A stretch of DNA of 64,000 nucleotides, from positions 2,108,001 through 2,172,000 of the forward strand of contig NZ_LR880474.1 in NCBI RefSeq assembly GCF_904066215.1. The letters are read 5' to 3'. The first letter of the stretch is position 1. Each line of letters starts with the position of its first letter. The DNA is from Microbacterium sp. Nx66 (GTDB lineage: Bacteria > Actinomycetota > Actinomycetes > Actinomycetales > Microbacteriaceae). The translations under genes and the position numbers were made by a program. Below, in pieces: positions 35,226 to 45,637 of this stretch. Under the pieces are notes generated by a model. The model did no database searches. It was not told the DNA's origin and saw nothing but the letters and a program-made list of their open reading frames with translations.

Positions 35226-35807
35226 TCACGCGTCCTCGCGGAGGTCCAGCCGCATGAGCACGCGGGGGAACCCGTCGAGCACCGAGCCCGTGTCCGCGAC
35301 CTTGCGGAATCCCGCGCTCTCGAAGAGACGCCGCGTGCCCACGTACGCCATCGTCAGGTTCACCTTCGCCCCGGCGTTGTCGACCGGGTACCCCTCGACG
35401 GCGGGGGCGCCGCGCTCTCTGGCGTAGGCGACGGCTCCCTCGATGAGCGCATGCGACACGCCCTGCTTGCGGTGCCCCGGCCGGACTCGGAAGCACCACA
35501 GCGACCACACGTCGAGGTCGTCGAGGTGCGGGATGAGGCGGTTGCGCGCGAAACTCGTGTCGCGTCGAGGGTGCAGCGCCGCCCAGCCGACCGGCTCGTC
35601 GTCGAGGTAGGCGAGCACACCGGGAGGGGGATCCTGGTGGCAGAGCTCGCGCACCCGGTCGGCACGCGCGGGACCGCGCAGGGAGACGTTCTCCTTGTTG
35701 CCGATCCGGTAGCTCAGACAGAAGCAGACGTTCGACGTCGGCTTCTTCGGTCCCACCACCGCCGCGACGTCGTCGAAGACCGTCGCCGGACGCACCACGA
35801 TGCTCAT
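35226..35807 (-). CDS. GNAT-family acetyltransferase
   Basis: A 193-residue acetyltransferase with the acetyl-CoA motif WCFRVRPGHRKQGVSHALI and the C-terminal AYVGTRRLFESAGFRKV. An unusual N-terminal block PKKPTSNVCFCLSYRIGNKE holds two cysteines close together and is seen in a subgroup of actinobacterial GNAT proteins. Substrate unknown. The ATG at 35807 has CACACT at 35814-35819 with six bases of spacing. It lies between dnaE and rluD on the same strand, without overlap. Confidence 0.82.
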   Translation of the reverse strand: MSIVVRPATVFDDVAAVVGPKKPTSNVCFCLSYRIGNKENVSLRGPARADRVRELCHQDPPPGVLAYLDDEPVGWAALHPRRDTSFARNRLIPHLDDLDVWSLWCFRVRPGHRKQGVSHALIEGAVAYARERGAPAVEGYPVDNAGAKVNLTMAYVGTRRLFESAGFRKVADTGSVLDGFPRVLMRLDLREDA

Positions 35808-35860
35808 GCGGTCAGTGTGGCGGAGACCACCGACACCGCGGAAGCGACGCTCCGCGGGAC

Positions 35861-36781
35861 CTATTCTCCGCGGAGCACGTCCAGTGCGTGCTGGAAGTCG
35901 TCCGGATAGGGCGAGGTGAACTGCACCCAGTCCCCCGTCGTCGGATGCGCGAAGGCGAGCTGATGCGCGTGCAGCCACTGCCGGGTGAGACCGAGCCGGG
36001 CGGACAGCGTCGGGTCGGCACCGTACAGCGGATCGCCGACACACGGGTGGCGGTGCGCGGCCATGTGCACGCGGATCTGGTGGGTGCGGCCCGTCTCCAG
36101 GTGGATCTCGAGCAGGGAGGCACCGGGGAACGCCTCGAGGGTCTCGTAGTGCGTCACGGAGGGCTTGCCGTCCGGGACGACCGCGAACTTCCAGGAGTGG
36201 TTCGGGTGCCGACCGATCGGGGCGTCGATCGTACCCACGAGCGGGTCCGGATGCCCCTGCACCACCGCGTGATAGATCTTCTCGACCGTGCGCTCCTTGA
36301 ACGCCCTCTTCAGAGCGGTGTAGGCGGCCTCGCTCTTGGCGACGACCATGAGCCCGCTCGTCCCCACGTCCAGCCGGTGCACGACGCCTTGACGCTCCGG
36401 CGCGCCGCTCGTGGCGACGCGGAACCCGGCGGCGGCGAGAGCACCGACGACCGTGGGGCCCTCCCACCCGAGCGAGGGATGGGCGGCGACGCCGGTCGGC
36501 TTGTCGACGACGACGATGTCGTCGTCGTCGTACACGATGCCGAGCTCGGGCACCGCGATCGGGACGATCTTCGGCCCTTCCTTCGGCTCCCACTCGACGT
36601 CGAGCCAGGCACCGCCACGCAGGCGGTCCGACTTGTCGAGGGTGACGCCGTCCAGGCGGACGCCGCCCGACCCGGCCACCTCGGCCGCGAAGGTCCGCGA
36701 GAACCCGAGGAGCTTGGCGAGGGCGGCGTCGACGCGCGTGCCATCGAGCCCGTCCGGGACGGGCAGCGACCGGGACTCCAC
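35861..36781 (-). CDS. rluD: RluA-family pseudouridine synthase (RluD-like)
   Basis: A 306-residue enzyme with an N-terminal S4 RNA-binding domain ([20 protein letters not shown]) and a catalytic domain with [15 protein letters not shown], whose Asp is the nucleophile that converts uridine to pseudouridine in 23S r[14 protein letters not shown] is the second family motif. GTG at 36781 is the start, two bases after the lspA stop; GAGGGG lies just upstream inside lspA. The lspA-rluD pair is common in many bacteria. Confidence 0.93.
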   Translation of the reverse strand: MESRSLPVPDGLDGTRVDAALAKLLGFSRTFAAEVAGSGGVRLDGVTLDKSDRLRGGAWLDVEWEPKEGPKIVPIAVPELGIVYDDDDIVVVDKPTGVAAHPSLGWEGPTVVGALAAAGFRVATSGAPERQGVVHRLDVGTSGLMVVAKSEAAYTALKRAFKERTVEKIYHAVVQGHPDPLVGTIDAPIGRHPNHSWKFAVVPDGKPSVTHYETLEAFPGASLLEIHLETGRTHQIRVHMAAHRHPCVGDPLYGADPTLSARLGLTRQWLHAHQLAFAHPTTGDWVQFTSPYPDDFQHALDVLRGE

Positions 36782-36783
36782 GC

Positions 36784-37356
36784 TCAGCGCCCCTCGGACG
36801 CGGCGGCCGCCTCGGCGTCCTCGTCGGTCTCGACCGGGGCGTGGTCCTTCTCCCGCGTGCCGTCGAAGCGCAGTCCGAACACGACGAGCAAGGCGACCGA
36901 GATCATCCCGGTGACGATGAAGATGTCGGCGACGTTGAAGATGGCCGGCATCATCCACGGCATCGAGATCATGTCGACCACGTGGCCGACGGGGAAACCG
37001 GGCTCGCGGAACAGTCGGTCCGACAGATTGCCCAGCACGCCGCCGAGCAGGCAGCCGAGGACGACCGCCCAGAGGCGCGAACGCAGCCCGAACGCCTTCC
37101 AGACGATGACACCCGCCACCACCGCGAGAGCGATCGTGAAGATCCAGGTCACGCCGGAGCCGAGGGAGAACGCCGCGCCGGGATTGCGCACGTAGTAGAG
37201 CTGCAGGAACTCTCCGAGAACCGGGACCGCCTCGTGCAGCGGCAGGTTCTCGATCGTGAGGTACTTCACAAACTGATCGGCGGCCAGCACGACCGCTGCG
37301 AGAATCGCAACGATCGCACCGGCCGCCGACCGACGAAGGGGACGACGTCCTGACAA
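36784..37356 (-). CDS. lspA: Lipoprotein signal peptidase (signal peptidase II)
   Basis: A 190-residue membrane aspartyl protease that cuts prolipoproteins before the lipidated cysteine. It has four helices and the catalytic aspartates in [16 protein letters not shown] and [19 protein letters not shown] is a conserved loop. The start is TTG at 37356, supported by AAGG seven bases upstream. The acidic C-terminal tail (about 25 residues) is longer than in enterics. Likely substrates in this window include SsuA and the lipoprotein encoded at 11467. Confidence 0.94.
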   Translation of the reverse strand: MSGRRPLRRSAAGAIVAILAAVVLAADQFVKYLTIENLPLHEAVPVLGEFLQLYYVRNPGAAFSLGSGVTWIFTIALAVVAGVIVWKAFGLRSRLWAVVLGCLLGGVLGNLSDRLFREPGFPVGHVVDMISMPWMMPAIFNVADIFIVTGMISVALLVVFGLRFDGTREKDHAPVETDEDAEAAAASEGR

Positions 37357-37365
37357 GAGGGCGCC

Positions 37366-37965
37366 TTACAGACCGATCGCGGAGACCGGGGTGGAGTCCG
37401 TGGACGCCGACTTCTCGTCGAGCTCGCGGAGCTGGCCCTCGATGTAGCCGCGGAGCTGCGAGCGGTAGTCGCGCTCGAAGTTGCGCAGCTCGGTGATGCG
37501 GGCCTCCAGCGTGTTGCGCTCGCGCTCGAGACGTGCGGTCTCCTCGCGCTGCTTCGCCTCGGCCTCCGTGCGGATGCGGGCGACCTCGGCCTCGGCCTCG
37601 GAGATGAGCTGGTTGCGCTTCGCCTCACCCTCGGCGACGTGCTCGTCGTGCAGACGCTGCGCGAGCTCGATGATGCCGGCGGTGGCGGTCGCGGAGCCGG
37701 TCGGTGCGGCGTCGGCGGCGGGTGCCTCGACCGCGGGGGCCGGAGCGGGAGTGGCGGCAGCCGGCTCGGCAGCGGCGGGAGCGGGGGTGGAACCCGACTC
37801 GTACGCGGCGAGCTTCGCCTTCAGCTCGGCGTTCTCCTCGAGGGCCTTGCGCCACTCGATGACGATCTCGTCGAGGAAGTCGTCGACCTCGTCCGGGTCG
37901 AAGCCGTCCTTGAAGCGGACGTGCTGGAACTGCTTGGTGACGACGTCATCCGGGGTAAGTGCCAT
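37366..37965 (-). CDS. divIVA: DivIVA-domain polar growth protein (Wag31-like)
   Basis: A 199-residue coiled-coil protein. The N-terminal DivIVA domain ([20 protein letters not shown], then [15 protein letters not shown]) is followed by an Ala/Pro-rich linker and a long coiled coil ([19 protein letters not shown]). In Actinobacteria it marks poles and directs wall synthesis. It is the Wag31 position of the division cluster, near sepF and yggT. GAGGAG lies a few bases before the ATG at 37965. It is shorter than mycobacterial Wag31 (260). Confidence 0.92.
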   Translation of the reverse strand: MALTPDDVVTKQFQHVRFKDGFDPDEVDDFLDEIVIEWRKALEENAELKAKLAAYESGSTPAPAAAEPAAATPAPAPAVEAPAADAAPTGSATATAGIIELAQRLHDEHVAEGEAKRNQLISEAEAEVARIRTEAEAKQREETARLERERNTLEARITELRNFERDYRSQLRGYIEGQLRELDEKSASTDSTPVSAIGL

Positions 37966-38146
37966 GGGTGGCTCCTCTTTCGATGAGTTCGATTGCCAGT
38001 ACCGATGTATGGCGTGTTCGTGATGTGGCGCGAACCCGGGGCGCGCACCTGGGTGCCAGCATAGCCCCCGAGCCTTGGCGTCGCGATGCCACGACACCCA
38101 GGCTCGGACAACTCGCGGCGGTTCCCCGGTGCGACACGCGGGGTGG
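37966..38146. other. 181-base gap between yggT and divIVA
   Basis: Contains the divIVA ribosome binding site and an imperfect inverted repeat CCGAGCCTTGG...CCCAGGCTCGG (about 38068-38107) without a T-run. It could weakly end the yggT transcript. Nothing else seen. Confidence 0.4.
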
Positions 38147-38446
38147 TCAGCGGATGAACAACCGGACGATGTTCATCAGGATCAGCACGACCAGCAGGGT
38201 CAGCGCGAAGCCGAAATCCAGCGACAGCTGGCCGATGCGCAGCGGAGGGATGATCCGCCGGAAGAACCGGATGGGCGGATCCGTGACGGTGTAGACCGCT
38301 TCAGCGGCCACGAGGCCGAAACCCTTCGGACGCCACTCCCGATTGAACATCGGGATGTAGTCGAGGATAAGCCGCGCGAAGAGCACGAGGATGTACACCA
38401 GCAGCATCAGATGGACGATGCTGGCGAGGACCGAGACCAGCTGCAC
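38147..38446 (-). CDS. YggT-family membrane protein
   Basis: A 99-residue protein with two hydrophobic helices (about 5-27 and 75-95) around the conserved loop DPPIRFFRRIIPPLR, the YggT signature. The family is found in division clusters next to sepF and divIVA in Gram-positives; its role is not settled. The start is GTG at 38446, three bases after the sepF stop. Confidence 0.88.
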   Translation of the reverse strand: MQLVSVLASIVHLMLLVYILVLFARLILDYIPMFNREWRPKGFGLVAAEAVYTVTDPPIRFFRRIIPPLRIGQLSLDFGFALTLLVVLILMNIVRLFIR

Positions 38447-38449
38447 GGT

Positions 38450-38923
38450 CTAGGAGTGGTCGAAGCCCGCAGACTCGGCGTCTGCGTGGGCGATGCCCCC
38501 GTGACCCGACACCGCGATGTTCTCCGGCGACAGCAGGAAGACCTTCGAGGTCACCCGCTCGATGCGACCGTAGAGGCCGAGGGAGAGACCGCTCGCGAAG
38601 TCGATGAGGCGGCGCGCATCGGCGTCGCTCATCTGGGAGAGGTTGATGATGACCGGGACGCCCTCGCGGAAGCTCTCCGCGATCAGCTGGGCGTCGCGGT
38701 ACTGCTTCGGGTGGACGGTGAGGATCTCGTTCACGGCTCCTGCTGCGGGCTGGCGGACGGCGACGGGACGACGGAGCGGCGTGACGGGAGCCGGAGCCGG
38801 CTCTTCGCGGTCACGCTCACGCTCGCGCTGGGCACGGGCGGGCGCCGGCGTCTCCTCCTCGTAGACCTCTTCCTCATCGGCGAGGCCGAGATACACCATG
38901 GTCTTCTTCAGCGGGTTACCCAT
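38450..38923 (-). CDS. sepF: Cell division protein SepF
   Basis: A 157-residue FtsZ-membrane anchor. It begins [14 protein letters not shown] (membrane-binding amphipathic helix), then a charged linker (about residues 20-60) and the SepF core: [65 protein letters not shown]. In Actinobacteria it replaces FtsA/ZipA as the main Z-ring tether. GGAGG precedes the ATG by a few bases. It lies between yggS and yggT as in other actinobacteria. Confidence 0.95.
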   Translation of the reverse strand: MGNPLKKTMVYLGLADEEEVYEEETPAPARAQRERERDREEPAPAPVTPLRRPVAVRQPAAGAVNEILTVHPKQYRDAQLIAESFREGVPVIINLSQMSDADARRLIDFASGLSLGLYGRIERVTSKVFLLSPENIAVSGHGGIAHADAESAGFDHS

Positions 38924-38966
38924 CGTGTCCTCCGGTTCGAACGTTTCGGGCTGGTCTTGTCACAGG

Positions 38967-39674
38967 TTAGCCCCGGGCGGGGCGCGGGCCCGTGATTGCG
39001 GAACCGATCCGCAGGTGTGTCGCGCCGGCGGCGATCGCCTCGGCGAAATCGCCGGTCATCCCGGCGGAGATCCAGGTCGCCTCGGGGGCGACCGATCGCA
39101 CGTCGTCGGCGATCCGCCGCAGGCGGTCGAAGGCGGCCGTGGGCTCCTCATCGAGAGGAGCCACCGCCATGACGCCGCGGAGGCGCAGTGAGGGCAGGGT
39201 GAGCACGTGCTCGGCCAACGCCACCGCGGAGGCCGGGGCGACGCCTCCGCGCCCTTCGTCCTCCGTCAGATTCACCTGCACGAGCACGTCGAGCACGTCG
39301 TCGTCCACGGCGGCTCGGTGCAGGGCATCGGCGAAGCGGTCACGGTCGACGGAGTGGACCACGTCGGCACTCCGCCTGATCGCGGAGGCCTTGTTCGTCT
39401 GGCCCTGTCCGATGAAGTGCCACTCGAGGTCGAGACCGGCGAGCTCGGTCTCCTTGGCGGTGAGCTCCTGCTGTCGGTTCTCCCCCACCGCGTGCACTCC
39501 GAGGGCGTGCAGATCGCGCACCAGGGAGGCGGGGTGGAACTTCGTGACGACGATCCGGGTGATCTCCGCCGGCGAACGGCCGGCGGCACGCGCGGCGTCG
39601 GCGATCCTCTCGTCGATCGCCGACAGCCGCGCGGCCAGGTCCGATGGCGCCGAAGCGCCGACCGGCATCGTCAC
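38967..39674 (-). CDS. YggS-family PLP homeostasis protein
   Basis: A 235-residue single-domain PLP-binding protein (YggS/PLPBP, alanine-racemase N-domain fold). Key pieces: [18 protein letters not shown] with the PLP lysine, [26 protein letters not shown] (usual family form is IG-x-LQxNK), GVMAVAP, and [23 protein letters not shown] for phosphate binding. It has no known catalytic reaction but controls cellular PLP. The GTG start at 39674 overlaps the ftsZ stop (GTGA); an ATG at 39668 is an alternative. Confidence 0.92.
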   Translation of the reverse strand: MTMPVGASAPSDLAARLSAIDERIADAARAAGRSPAEITRIVVTKFHPASLVRDLHALGVHAVGENRQQELTAKETELAGLDLEWHFIGQGQTNKASAIRRSADVVHSVDRDRFADALHRAAVDDDVLDVLVQVNLTEDEGRGGVAPASAVALAEHVLTLPSLRLRGVMAVAPLDEEPTAAFDRLRRIADDVRSVAPEATWISAGMTGDFAEAIAAGATHLRIGSAITGPRPARG

Positions 39675-40825
39675 TTCAGGAATTCGGGGATGTCGATGTC
39701 GTCGTCGGCGAAGGCCGGCTCGATGCTCGTCGCCGGCGTGCGAGGCGCCGACGGCGCCGCGGTGGGCTCCGGCGCGCTCTTCTCCGTCGCGGGCTCGGTG
39801 GTCTCCGACAGCGCAACCTCGGGAAGCGACGCGGTCGAAGGACGCGAGACGACCATCGGGTCCAGCCGCAGCGAGGGCTCGCCGCCATCGAAGCCGGCGG
39901 CGATGACCGTCACTCGGACCTCGTCGCCCAGCGTGTCGTCGATGACGGTACCGAAGATGATGTTGGCCTCCGGGTGCGCAGCCTCCTTGACGAGGTCAGC
40001 CGCATCGTGGATCTCGAAGATGCCGAGGTTCGAGCCACCCTGGATCGACAGCAGCACACCGTGCGCACCCTCGATCGAGGCCTCGAGCAGCGGCGACTCG
40101 ACGGCGAGCTCGGCGGCCTTGATCGCGCGGTCGGCGCCGCGCGCCGACCCGATGCCCATCAGCGCGGACCCTGCTCCCTGCATGACCGACTTCACGTCGG
40201 CGAAGTCGAGGTTGATGAGACCAGGGGTCGTGATGAGGTCCGTGATGCCCTGCACACCGGCGAGGAGCACCTGGTCGGCGGTCGCGAACGCCTCGATCAT
40301 CGAGATGCCGCGGTCGCTGATCTCGAGCAGACGGTCGTTCGGGACGACGATGAGGGTGTCGACCTCTTCCTTCAGCTTCGCGACGCCTGCCTCGGCCTGG
40401 CTCTGGCGGCGGCGACCTTCGAAGGAGAACGGCTTCGTGACGACACCGATGGTCAGGGCACCGATCGACTTCGCGATACGGGCGACCACCGGGGCACCGC
40501 CGGTTCCCGTGCCGCCGCCCTCACCCGCGGTGACGAAGACCATGTCGGCGCCGGTCAGCGCCTGCTCGATCTCCTCCGCGTGGTCCTCGGCCGCGCGGCG
40601 GCCCACCTCCGGGTCCGCTCCGGCGCCGAGCCCGCGGGTGAGCTCACGGCCCACGTCGAGCTTGACGTCGGCGTCGCTCATGAGCAGCGCCTGGGCGTCG
40701 GTGTTGACGGCGATGAACTCGACTCCGCGGAGACCGAGCTCGATCATGCGGTTGACGGCGTTGACGCCGCCACCGCCGACGCCGACGACCTTGATCACGG
40801 CGAGGTAGTTCTGGTTCTGGCTCAT
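39671..40825 (-). CDS. ftsZ: Cell division protein FtsZ
   Basis: Tubulin-like GTPase of 384 residues forming the Z ring. [13 protein letters not shown] is the GTP-binding signature; [15 protein letters not shown] is the N-terminal nucleotide site; [20 protein letters not shown] the T7 loop region. A disordered linker of about 60 residues leads to the C-terminal peptide [11 protein letters not shown], which binds SepF. GGAGG lies eight bases before the ATG. A 163-base gap upstream separates it from ftsQ and likely contains its own promoter. Confidence 0.98.
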   Translation of the reverse strand: MSQNQNYLAVIKVVGVGGGGVNAVNRMIELGLRGVEFIAVNTDAQALLMSDADVKLDVGRELTRGLGAGADPEVGRRAAEDHAEEIEQALTGADMVFVTAGEGGGTGTGGAPVVARIAKSIGALTIGVVTKPFSFEGRRRQSQAEAGVAKLKEEVDTLIVVPNDRLLEISDRGISMIEAFATADQVLLAGVQGITDLITTPGLINLDFADVKSVMQGAGSALMGIGSARGADRAIKAAELAVESPLLEASIEGAHGVLLSIQGGSNLGIFEIHDAADLVKEAAHPEANIIFGTVIDDTLGDEVRVTVIAAGFDGGEPSLRLDPMVVSRPSTASLPEVALSETTEPATEKSAPEPTAAPSAPRTPATSIEPAFADDDIDIPEFLK

Positions 40826-40988
40826 GGCCGGCCTCCGATTAGTAGAGCCTGGAAGGGGCGAACCTTAAACCTCAACTAGAGGTGTAAAGTATTTCCCGGT
40901 ATTGCGTTCTCTCAGATCGAAGGTAAGCGCCGCCTGCCCCTGCGCGCGCAGCGACATGGGCGTGTCGCGCCATTCCCGTCGAAACAGA
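40826..40988 (-). promoter_or_regulatory. ftsQ-ftsZ intergenic region with probable ftsZ promoter
   Basis: The longest gap within the division cluster. It is clearly AT-richer than its surroundings at 40860-40905, with TTTACA and TAAGGT on the minus strand (about 15-bp spacer) and a CCTC-AACTA-GAGG dyad near 40870-40883. A dedicated ftsZ promoter is usual in Actinobacteria; the exact elements here are tentative. Confidence 0.45.
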
Positions 40989-41912
40989 TCAGCCGACCAC
41001 CGCGACGTCGGGTGAGGTGACGTCGATCGACGAGGCGTCGGGGTTCTTCACGAGCGCGGCGGAGAGCGCGAGCGCCTTCAACCCGGAGTCCTCCTGGCTC
41101 CCCCACACGACCGTGAGGCCCGAGTCGAGGGTCAAGGTCACGTCGTCCGCCGTCGAGGCGCGGACGCCGGTCAGCGCACTGCGGATGTCGGCAGGGAGAG
41201 CGCGGACCACGAGTCCCGCGCTGCGGAACGCCGGCGAGTCCATTCCCCCCTCGACCTCCACCAGCGGCTGCCCTGCCGGGCGTTCCGCCGTCGTCGAGAG
41301 GGCGACACCTGCGGCATCCACGAGAGTGAAGCCGGCACCCGACTCGACGACCCCGATCGGCGTGCGCTCCACGATGCGCACGGTCAGATCGTGCGGCGGT
41401 CGAGCCTCCAGGGCATAGGTCTCGATGAGCGGGAACGTCAGCAGCGCCGCCTTGACCTCGCTCGTGTCGACCAGGGCGAGGGGCGTCCCGAGCTGATCCG
41501 CCAGGGCCCCCTCGATCACCGCGGGATCGATCGTCGTGGTGCCGGTGACCGTGATGCGCTGCACGGCGAAGAGCGGGCTGTAAGCGGCAGCGACACTCCC
41601 CCCGATCAGCAGCACGACGGCCCCCACAGCGCTCAGCCAGACGATGCGGCGCCGCCGCGATCGGTGGGTGAACCGACGGATCTCCGCCCTGAGCGCCTTG
41701 CGGCGGGCGCGTGCCGCGCGCCAGACGTCCATCGAGGAACGAGGGCCCGCTTCCTCCTCCGTCTCCGCGTCGTCGGGCTCGACGGGCGCGGCGACGGCAC
41801 CCTCGTCCGGAGCCGCCTGAGGCGCGGGACGCCGGCGGAGGATCCGCTCGGAGGCGACGTCCGTCTCCCCCGGAGTGTCCGGAGCGCTCGGGAGCGGGGG
41901 CGGCCGGCGCAT
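40989..41912 (-). CDS. ftsQ: Cell division protein FtsQ
   Basis: A 307-residue bitopic division protein. It has a long cytoplasmic N-terminus (about 90 residues, acidic then basic RRFTHRSRRRR), one transmembrane helix (IVWLSAVGAVVLLIGGSVAA), a POTRA domain (LFAVQRITVTGTTTIDPAVI) and the beta domain with RPPHDLTVRIVERTPIGVV. It links the divisome parts outside the membrane. Three bases separate it from the murC stop. Confidence 0.94.
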   Translation of the reverse strand: MRRPPPLPSAPDTPGETDVASERILRRRPAPQAAPDEGAVAAPVEPDDAETEEEAGPRSSMDVWRAARARRKALRAEIRRFTHRSRRRRIVWLSAVGAVVLLIGGSVAAAYSPLFAVQRITVTGTTTIDPAVIEGALADQLGTPLALVDTSEVKAALLTFPLIETYALEARPPHDLTVRIVERTPIGVVESGAGFTLVDAAGVALSTTAERPAGQPLVEVEGGMDSPAFRSAGLVVRALPADIRSALTGVRASTADDVTLTLDSGLTVVWGSQEDSGLKALALSAALVKNPDASSIDVTSPDVAVVG

Positions 41913-41915
41913 GGG

Positions 41916-43316
41916 CTACGCCCCGTGGGTCCGGCGCAGCGACTCCAGCACCTGCGGGATGATCTGGTAGACGTTGCCGCAGCCGAGAGTCACGACGAAG
42001 TCGCCGTCCTTCGCGACAGACGCCGTGTAGTCGGCCGCTTCCTGCCAGTCGGCGACGAAGTGCACTCGGGACGGGTCGTCGAACGCCCCGCTCACCAGCT
42101 CGCCGGTCACGCCGGGCACCGGGTCCTCCCTGGCACCGTAGACGTCCAGCATCACGGTGTGGTCGGCGAGCTCCTCCAGGACGTCTGCGAACTCCTGGTA
42201 CATGTGCTGCGTCCGCGAATACGTGTGCGGCTGCTGGATGGCGATCAGCCGGCCGGACCCGGCGATGCTGCGCATGGCCTCGAGCGCCGCACGCACCTCG
42301 GTCGGGTGGTGCGAGTAGTCGTCGTAGACGGTGACCCCGCGCTCCTCGCCGTGGCGCTCGAGACGACGGATCGTCCCCGCGAAGCCCTCGACGGCACGTA
42401 CGGCGTCGCGGAGCGGGTGGCCGAGCGCGAGGAGGACGGCGACGGCGCCGGTCGCGTTGATCGCGTTGTGCACGCCGGGGACCGCGAGCTGCATGCGCTC
42501 GGTCTCGCCGCCGTGCGAGACGGCGGCGGCGACGGGGCCCGAGGTGACGATCTCGCTGACGCGGACGTCGGCGTCCTCGGCCTGCCCGAACGTGAGGATG
42601 CGCGGGTGCGACAACCCGGCCAGCACGCGGAGCGCGCCGGGGTCGTCGCTGGAGATGACGACCGCCTCGGATGCCGCGTCCGCGAAGCGCACGAAGGCGT
42701 CGTGGAAGGCCTCATCGGAGCCGTAGTGATCGAGATGATCGGGGTCGACGTTCGTGATGAGCGCGACCGCGGTGTCGTAGAGCAGGAAGGTCCCGTCCGA
42801 CTCGTCGGCCTCGATGACGAACAGGTCGCCGTTCCCGGTCGCGCTGGAGGTGCCGAGCTGCTCGATCACGCCGCCGTTGACGAAGTGCGGATCGGCGCCG
42901 AGCGCGCGCAGAGCCGTGACGATCATGCCCGTCGAGGTGGTCTTGCCGTGGGCGCCGGCCACCGAGACGAGGCGTCGGGTGCCGATCAGCCAGTGCAGGG
43001 CCTGAGAGCGGTGGATGACGTGGAGGCCGCGCTCCTTGGCGGTGACGAACTCGGGGTTCTCCGGCCAGATGGCACCGGTGTGCACGACCGTGTCGGCGTC
43101 GCCGAGGTGGGCGGCGTCATGACCGACGTGGACGGTCGCCCCCGCGGCGGCCAGCGCCCGTAGGTTGTCGCTGTCGGCGCGGTCGCTGCCGGAGACACGG
43201 ATGCCCGCGTCGAGGAACATCTTCGCGAGTCCGCTCATCCCGGATCCACCGATGCCGATGAAGTGCGCGGAGGTGATCGTGTCGGGGATGGGGAGGGAGA
43301 GGTCGGGTCTGATCAT
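41916..43316 (-). CDS. murC: UDP-N-acetylmuramate--L-alanine ligase
   Basis: First amino-acid ligase of peptidoglycan synthesis, 466 residues. [20 protein letters not shown] is the N-terminal UDP-binding glycine loop, [13 protein letters not shown] the ATP P-loop, and [12 protein letters not shown] the family motif in the C-terminal domain. TAGACT at 43326-43331 lies nine bases before the ATG, so an internal promoter is possible after the 42-base gap from murG. Confidence 0.96.
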   Translation of the reverse strand: MIRPDLSLPIPDTITSAHFIGIGGSGMSGLAKMFLDAGIRVSGSDRADSDNLRALAAAGATVHVGHDAAHLGDADTVVHTGAIWPENPEFVTAKERGLHVIHRSQALHWLIGTRRLVSVAGAHGKTTSTGMIVTALRALGADPHFVNGGVIEQLGTSSATGNGDLFVIEADESDGTFLLYDTAVALITNVDPDHLDHYGSDEAFHDAFVRFADAASEAVVISSDDPGALRVLAGLSHPRILTFGQAEDADVRVSEIVTSGPVAAAVSHGGETERMQLAVPGVHNAINATGAVAVLLALGHPLRDAVRAVEGFAGTIRRLERHGEERGVTVYDDYSHHPTEVRAALEAMRSIAGSGRLIAIQQPHTYSRTQHMYQEFADVLEELADHTVMLDVYGAREDPVPGVTGELVSGAFDDPSRVHFVADWQEAADYTASVAKDGDFVVTLGCGNVYQIIPQVLESLRRTHGA

Positions 43317-43358
43317 GTCCGCTTCAGTCTACTTTTCGTTCTCGTCCGGACGGCGGCG

Positions 43359-44435
43359 TCACGCCGCACCGAGGGCACGGTCGATCATCGCGACGACGTT
43401 CTCGGTGCCGGTGCGGGTGCCCGCGGTCTCCGCCGCCTCCGCCATCCGCCGGATGCGGTCACGGTCGCCGAGCAGCGGCACCACGATACGTCGGACCGCA
43501 TCGCCGTCGAAGGTCGCGTCATCGAGGAGCTGAGCGGCACCGGCGGCCACGGCGGATCCTGCGTTCAACCGCTGCTCTCCGTTGCCCACCGAGTACGGCA
43601 CGTACAGCGCGGGAATCCCGAGCGCGCTGATCTCGCTCACGGTGGCCGACCCCGAACGCGACACGATGAGATCGGCCAGCGCGAACGCGAGGTCCATGCG
43701 GTCGATGTACCGGCGGAGGGCGTACCCGGGCACTCCAGGATCCGGCAGGTCGCTGCGCTCCCCGGTGACATGCAGCAGCTGCCAACCGGCGGCGAGGATG
43801 TCGCGCCAGGAGTCCGCCAGGGCGTCGTTCAACCGCTGCGCTCCGAGCGAGCCGCCGAAGACGAGAAGGACAGGACGATCGGCGTCGAGCCCGAAGTACT
43901 CGGCGGCCTCGGCGCGTCGAGCCGCCCGGTCGAGCGTGATGACCTCGCGCCGCAGCGGCATGCCGACCACCTCGCTCCCGCGGAGCGGCGTCCCGGCGAA
44001 CGCGACTCCCACACCCGCGGCCGCACGGGCACCGAGCACGTTCGCCAGCCCGGGCTTCGCATTGGCCTCGTGGACGACGAAGGGCACGCGCTCGCGACGC
44101 GCGGCGACGTAGGCGGGTGCGGAGGCGTAGCCGCCGAAGCCCACCACGATGTCGATCCCGTGCTGCCGGATGTGCGCACGCACCTGGGCGATCGCCCGGC
44201 GGAACCGCGCGGGGAACGCGGCGGCCTGCGCGTTCGGGCGCCGCGGGAACGGCACCTTGTCGACGATGAGCAGCTCGTAACCACGCTCGGGGACGAGACG
44301 GGACTCCAGGCCCTCCGCCGTGCCGAGCACGAGGATCGTCGCCGACGGGTCACGCTCACGCAGCGCATCGGCGACCGCGAGCAACGGATTGACATGGCCG
44401 GCGGTGCCACCGCCGGCGAGGAGGTACGAAGTCAC
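43359..44435 (-). CDS. murG: UDP-GlcNAc:lipid I N-acetylglucosaminyltransferase
   Basis: Peripheral membrane GT-B glycosyltransferase (358 residues) that converts lipid I to lipid II. YLLAGGGTAGHVNPLLAVAD is the acceptor glycine loop, GFGGYASAPAYVAA and VFGGSLGAQRLNDAL are the second and third conserved loops, and SRSGSATVSEISALGIPALY binds the donor. It overlaps ftsW by four bases (ATGA). Confidence 0.96.
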   Translation of the reverse strand: MTSYLLAGGGTAGHVNPLLAVADALRERDPSATILVLGTAEGLESRLVPERGYELLIVDKVPFPRRPNAQAAAFPARFRRAIAQVRAHIRQHGIDIVVGFGGYASAPAYVAARRERVPFVVHEANAKPGLANVLGARAAAGVGVAFAGTPLRGSEVVGMPLRREVITLDRAARRAEAAEYFGLDADRPVLLVFGGSLGAQRLNDALADSWRDILAAGWQLLHVTGERSDLPDPGVPGYALRRYIDRMDLAFALADLIVSRSGSATVSEISALGIPALYVPYSVGNGEQRLNAGSAVAAGAAQLLDDATFDGDAVRRIVVPLLGDRDRIRRMAEAAETAGTRTGTENVVAMIDRALGAA

Positions 44436-45637
44436 CTCGCGACCCTACCCCGCTCGGCTGACTGCTTCTCGGCGACCGGGATGGTCCGCGCGAAGGCCAG
44501 CAGGACGCCGCAGGCGACGAGCACGGCGAAGAGTGCCGTTCCCCCCTGGGACATGAACGGCAGGGGCACACCCATCACCGGGAACACGCCGATGACGACG
44601 CCGACGTTCAGGACGGCCTGACCGACGATCCAGACCGTGATCCCACCCGCGGCGACGCGGATGAAGGGATCCGACGTCTTACGGATCACATGGAACGCAC
44701 CGACCGTGAAGAACGTGAACAGGGCGAGGACGACGATGCAGCCGATCAGCCCGAGCTCCTCGCCGACGATCGCGAAGATGAAGTCGTTGCCCGCGGCGGG
44801 GAGCCAGCCGTACTTCTCCTGGGAGTTGCCGAGGCCGAGTCCGAAGATCCCGCCGGAGGCCATGCCCCAGATGCCATGGATCGACTGGTAGCAGTCGGTG
44901 TAGTACAGCGCCATGTCATCGCACGTCGCGGTGATGCGACGCATGCGGTCCTCGCTGGAGAGCGCGTAGGCGAGCACCGCGACCACGCCCAGGATCATCG
45001 GGATGATGAAGAGGCGCAGCTTCACGCCCGAGAAGAAGAGACAGCCGAGCAGGATGAGGACCATCACCATCGCGGTCCCGAGGTCCTTGCCGGCGAGGAC
45101 GGTGCCGATGGCCAGCGCCCCGACCGGGATCACGGGGATGAAGACGTGATGCCAGGTCCCGAGCATGGTCTGCTTGCGCAGCAGGACCGCGGCGATCCAC
45201 AGGGCGAGGGCCAGCTTGAGGAACTCGGACGGCTGCATCTGGAAACCCGCCACCTGGATCCAGTTCCGGTTTCCGCCGTCGGCGATGCCGAGCGGTGTGA
45301 ACACGAGGAGCTGGAGGGCGATGGCTCCGAACAGCGCCGGCCAGGCCATTCGCTTGAGGAACGCCACAGGGAAGCGGCTGATGAGGAACATCATCGGGAT
45401 ACCGAGCAGGGCGAACACACCTTGCCGGAGAGCGCCGTCCAACGGGTTCTGCGCCTTGGCCACCGCCGTCGCGCTCGTCGCGGACAGCACCATCACGAGA
45501 CCGAAGATCGTCAGGAGCAGGGCGGTCGACGCGATCAGCAGGAACTCGGTCGACACCGGGGTGAACCGGCGTCCGAGCGAGACCCGCGCGGCGAGGCCAC
45601 CCGACTCAGACCGCGGAGGGCGAGCCACCTGCGTCAT
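44432..45637 (-). CDS. ftsW: SEDS-family septal glycosyltransferase FtsW
   Basis: Lipid II polymerase of 401 residues with about ten helices. Family landmarks are GLVMVLSATSATAVA, FQMQPSEFLKLALALWIAAV, AGKDLGTAMVMVLI, and GVPLPFMSQGGTALFAVL. It works with the FtsI transpeptidase encoded upstream. I take the ATG at 45637, which overlaps murD by 32 bases; GTG at 45628 is an alternative. The usual order murD-ftsW-murG-murC-ftsQ is kept. Confidence 0.95.
   Translation of the reverse strand: MTQVARPPRSESGGLAARVSLGRRFTPVSTEFLLIASTALLLTIFGLVMVLSATSATAVAKAQNPLDGALRQGVFALLGIPMMFLISRFPVAFLKRMAWPALFGAIALQLLVFTPLGIADGGNRNWIQVAGFQMQPSEFLKLALALWIAAVLLRKQTMLGTWHHVFIPVIPVGALAIGTVLAGKDLGTAMVMVLILLGCLFFSGVKLRLFIIPMILGVVAVLAYALSSEDRMRRITATCDDMALYYTDCYQSIHGIWGMASGGIFGLGLGNSQEKYGWLPAAGNDFIFAIVGEELGLIGCIVVLALFTFFTVGAFHVIRKTSDPFIRVAAGGITVWIVGQAVLNVGVVIGVFPVMGVPLPFMSQGGTALFAVLVACGVLLAFARTIPVAEKQSAERGRVAR

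Noticed and set aside
31558..35427. Plus-strand open frame of about 1290 codons opposite dnaE
   Set aside because: Mirror of the dnaE coding strand with repetitive Val/Asp/Arg/His composition. The dnaE motifs on the minus strand are unambiguous.
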